From assembly GCF_020103695.1 (NCBI RefSeq), contig NZ_JAHXBF010000002.1:620001-684000 (forward strand): DNA of 64,000 nt, written 5' to 3'. Position 1 is the first letter of the stretch; each line of letters opens with the position of its first letter. The notes beneath the pieces are model-generated. The model did no database searches. It was not told the DNA's origin and worked only from the letters and a program-made list of their open reading frames with translations. The DNA comes from Hyalangium versicolor (lineage in GTDB: Bacteria; Myxococcota; Myxococcia; Myxococcales; Myxococcaceae). This document shows, piece by piece, positions 61,829-64,000 of the stretch. A program made the translations under genes and the position numbers.

Positions 61829-62769
61829 GCCGCCCCTCCGTGCGTCTCCAGGTAGTTGTCCCCCAGGTACGCCTCGATGACCTTCCGATCCGTACGCACC
61901 TGCTCCGGCGCCCCGCGGGCAATCGTCTCCCCGTGATCCAGCACGGTGATCTTCTCGCAGATGCCCATCACCAGCTTCATGTCGTGCTCGATGACCAGGA
62001 TGCCCAGCGAGAACTCATCCCTCAGCTTCCGGATGAGCACCATCAGGTCCGCCTTCTCCCGCGTGTTCATGCCCGCCGCCGGCTCGTCCAGCAGCAGCAC
62101 CCGAGGCCGCGTCCCCAACGCCCGCGCAATCTCCAGTCGCCGCTGCTCGCCATAGGGCAGGTTGCGAGCCTCCTCGTTCCGGCGGTGCGACAGCCCCATC
62201 ACCTCCAACAGGCGCTCGGCCTGCTCGGTGATGCGGCGCTCCTCGGCCAGGAACCCCGGCGTCAGCAGCAGCGACTTCCACCACCCCACCAGAAACAGGC
62301 TCCGCCCGTTCGCAATCACCTGCGCCAGCGCCCTCGCGCCCAGCCCTCCACGTCCCCCAGAAGGGACCACATTCCCGGCCACTCCGTGGGCAAACGTGTC
62401 AGAGAGCGCCTCGGCCCGGCAGGCCACCTTCACGTTGTCCAGCGCCGTCAGCGCGCGGAAGAGGCGGATGTTCTGGAACGTCCGCGCCAGGCCCTGCTGG
62501 TTGATCTGGTGCGGCTTGAGCCCGTTGACCACGTTCCCCGCCACCCGCACCTGGCCGCGCGTGGGCTGGTAGACGCCCGTGAGCACGTTGAACGCCGTCG
62601 TCTTCCCCGCTCCGTTGGGCCCGATGAGCCCCTGCAGATCTCCCTTGCGGATGGCGAGGTTGAAGTCCGTCAGCGCCTTGAGGCCTCCGAACTCGATGCT
62701 CACCCCCTCCGCCTTGAGCAGAGGAGCGTCCGACAGCTGCTCCGGCGTGAGCTCTGCCGCGGCGCTCAT
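61825..62769 (-). CDS. livG: Branched-chain amino acid ABC transporter ATP-binding protein LivG
   Basis: Encodes about 314 residues from the ATG at 62769, which overlaps the livM stop as ATGA; an in-frame start at 62799 is less likely. Features are Walker A LIGPNGAGKTTAFNVLTG, LARTFQNIRLFRALTALDNV, the signature LPYGEQRRLEIARAL and Walker B VLLLDEPAAGMN. Family members usually have about 255 residues. The extra length comes mostly from an insertion of about 60 residues before the signature motif (about residues 110-170, containing GGRGGLGARALAQ). The remainder is normal, so activity is expected. Confidence 0.94.
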   Translation of the reverse strand: MSAAAELTPEQLSDAPLLKAEGVSIEFGGLKALTDFNLAIRKGDLQGLIGPNGAGKTTAFNVLTGVYQPTRGQVRVAGNVVNGLKPHQINQQGLARTFQNIRLFRALTALDNVKVACRAEALSDTFAHGVAGNVVPSGGRGGLGARALAQVIANGRSLFLVGWWKSLLLTPGFLAEERRITEQAERLLEVMGLSHRRNEEARNLPYGEQRRLEIARALGTRPRVLLLDEPAAGMNTREKADLMVLIRKLRDEFSLGILVIEHDMKLVMGICEKITVLDHGETIARGAPEQVRTDRKVIEAYLGDNYLETHGGAA

Positions 62770-63824
62770 GCCAGCCCCTTTCGCCGCCGGGGAATCCACC
62801 GGGGCAGCACTTCCCAGATCTCCTTCGTCCCGAACAGCCCCTCCGGACGCAGCAGCATCAGCACCACCAGCATCAGGCCGTATACCGGCATGCGGATCTG
62901 ATCCACCTTCTGCGCCAGGCTGCCCTCGGCCCCCAGGGCGTTGAACGTCGAGCGCAGCGCCTCCGGCAGCAGCGTGAGGAACATCGCCGCGATGATGGCG
63001 CCCGTCGTCGACCCCAGGCCTCCCATCACCACCATCACCACCACCTCCATCGACTTCACGAAGGTGAACGAGCCCGGGTTGATGATGGGCACGAAGTGGG
63101 CGAACAGCCCGCCCGCGATGCCCGCGAAGAAGGACGAGATGACGAAGGCCCGGACCTTGTACCCCGTGGTGTCCACGCCCATGGCCTCGGCGGCCACCTC
63201 GTCCTCACGGATGGCCCACAGGCTCCGGCCATGGCTCGAACCCGCCAGGCGCCGCGCCACCAGCACCACCAGGAACACACAGAAGCCGATCATCGGCAGG
63301 CCCGCCGTCTGGGGGATGCCCGACAAGCCCAGCGAGCGTCCGAAGGCCTCCGTGTTCTGCACCACCACGCGGATGATCTCTCCGAAGCCCAGCGTCACGA
63401 TGGCCAGGTAATCCCCGCGCAGCCGCAAGCTGGGCAGGCCCACCGCCAGGCCGCACACCGCCGCGACCACCCCGCCAGCGCCCAGGGCCACGAGCAGGAA
63501 GATCTGATCACTCACCACCACCGGCAGGCCCGTGATGGCGATGTCCTTGAGCACCAGCGACAGGAGCCCGGCCACGTAGGCCCCCACCGCCATGAAGCCC
63601 GCGTGGCCGATGGAGAACTGCCCCGTCATCCCGTTCACGATGTTGAGGCTCACCGCGAGGACGATGTTCACGCCCATGATGGACAGCAGGTAGGTGGCGA
63701 AGGGCGACTCGGACATCACCCAGCCGAACAGCATCACCACCGGCACCGCCACCAGCACCGGCAGCGGGCCTCGGAGCCAGAGGGGAACGCCAGGAACCGG
63801 AGTCGGAGGAGCGGAGGATTCCAT
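62766..63824 (-). CDS. livM: Branched-chain amino acid ABC transporter permease LivM
   Basis: Encodes 352 residues with about nine or ten membrane helices. Typical LivM segments are NIVNGMTGQFSIGHAGFMAVGAY, LRLRGDYLAIVTLGFGEIIR, and GRSLWAIREDEVAAEAMGVDTTGYKVRAF, the coupling loop that contacts LivF/LivG. It forms the inner-membrane pore with LivH. It overlaps livG by 4 bases and starts 5 bases after the livH stop. Confidence 0.95.
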   Translation of the reverse strand: MESSAPPTPVPGVPLWLRGPLPVLVAVPVVMLFGWVMSESPFATYLLSIMGVNIVLAVSLNIVNGMTGQFSIGHAGFMAVGAYVAGLLSLVLKDIAITGLPVVVSDQIFLLVALGAGGVVAAVCGLAVGLPSLRLRGDYLAIVTLGFGEIIRVVVQNTEAFGRSLGLSGIPQTAGLPMIGFCVFLVVLVARRLAGSSHGRSLWAIREDEVAAEAMGVDTTGYKVRAFVISSFFAGIAGGLFAHFVPIINPGSFTFVKSMEVVVMVVMGGLGSTTGAIIAAMFLTLLPEALRSTFNALGAEGSLAQKVDQIRMPVYGLMLVVLMLLRPEGLFGTKEIWEVLPRWIPRRRKGLA

Positions 63825-63829
63825 GCGGC

Positions 63830-64000
63830 CTATACCTTCTCCGCCGCGACCCGGCCGAAGAGGCCGCCCGGCTTGAAGAGCAGCACGATGATGAGGATGC
63901 CGAAGGCCACCGCGTCACGCCACGTGCTCGCCGCGTAGCCCACCACGAACTCCTCCACCAGGCCCAGCATCAGCGCGCCCACCACCGCTCCCGGCACGTG
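63830..64000 (-). CDS. livH: Branched-chain amino acid ABC transporter permease LivH (C-terminal part)
   Basis: The frame enters from the right edge and ends with TAG at 63830-63832. The last 56 residues are in view. GALMLGLVEEFVVGY and FGILIIVLLFKPGGLFGRV are the standard C-terminal helices of LivH. The rest of the gene lies outside the window. It is the first part of the liv operon seen here and would pair with LivM in the membrane. Confidence 0.92.
   Translation of the reverse strand, partial: HVPGAVVGALMLGLVEEFVVGYAASTWRDAVAFGILIIVLLFKPGGLFGRVAAEKV

Noticed and set aside
1..64000. CRISPR arrays, tRNA or rRNA genes, insertion sequences and prophage genes
   Set aside because: None was seen on reading both strands. 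No regularly spaced repeats, cloverleaf-like gaps, transposases or integrases are apparent, and gaps between genes are short.

Overview
The window comes from a high-GC delta-proteobacterial genome, almost certainly a myxobacterium of the Cystobacterineae (Myxococcus, Archangium, Cystobacter or Stigmatella type). The evidence is the strongly GC-biased third codon positions, two secreted proteins with MYXO-CTERM-like tails (Cys, hydrophobic helix, Arg cluster), many Cys-rich lipoproteins with PDAG-type linkers, a PilY1/minor pilin cluster of the M. xanthus kind, a DUF4388 response regulator, and very large signalling and conflict proteins. The window is almost fully coding. No gap exceeds about 245 bases, and I saw no rRNA, tRNA, CRISPR array, insertion sequence or prophage.

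Layout. 1-7.7 kb: end of an unidentified gene, a small lipoprotein, a cNMP-domain histidine kinase, a UBP-type zinc finger protein, a 2OG-Fe(II) oxygenase fused to a seven-blade WD40 propeller, a peroxiredoxin with a histone-H1-like tail, a lipoprotein, a Ni/Co-transporter-like protein, an NTF2-like protein and a double VOC protein. 7.76-14.15 kb: one 2128-residue protein joining a nucleoside phosphorylase domain, a NACHT NTPase and about 1390 residues of helical repeats. This is an NLR-like immune or conflict protein and the best candidate for an exciting system here. 14.2-20.7 kb: DUF4388 response regulator, MYXO-CTERM protein, then a methyltransferase followed by HAD-UbiA, DprE1-like and DprE2-like genes. 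These three look like a complete route to polyprenyl-phosphoryl-arabinose. 20.9-24.6 kb: a Uma2-family nuclease, and a compact FAAL, ACP and type III PKS operon for a lipidic polyketide. 24.8-34.9 kb: LRR lipoprotein, modABC with a divergent MarR regulator, HtrA-like lipoprotein protease, DUF218 protein, MgtE, EEP-family lipoprotein, MYXO-CTERM protein and a DUF4336 protein.

35.1-43.2 kb: a minor pilin operon (FimU/GspH-like, PilV, PilW, PilX, VWA-containing PilY1 and a lipoprotein), the priming complex of a type IVa pilus. 43.3-50.1 kb: proS, two tandem near-duplicate membrane adenylate/guanylate cyclases, a YdjM-like hydrolase, thpR, a RlaP/YcgL-type nucleotidyltransferase and tam. 50.2-61 kb: a block of secreted proteins, namely a 1520-residue lipoprotein with nine Cys-containing Ig-like repeats, a sialidase-like propeller protein, a Pro/Ala-rich lipoprotein, a PQQ-propeller lipoprotein in a patch of visibly low GC, and an exported protein with two C-terminal membrane helices. 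61.1-64 kb: the branched-chain amino acid ABC transporter genes livF, livG, livM and the end of livH.

Functions are read from recognisable motifs and recalled family knowledge. No database search was run, so names for lipoproteins and single-domain hypotheticals are tentative.
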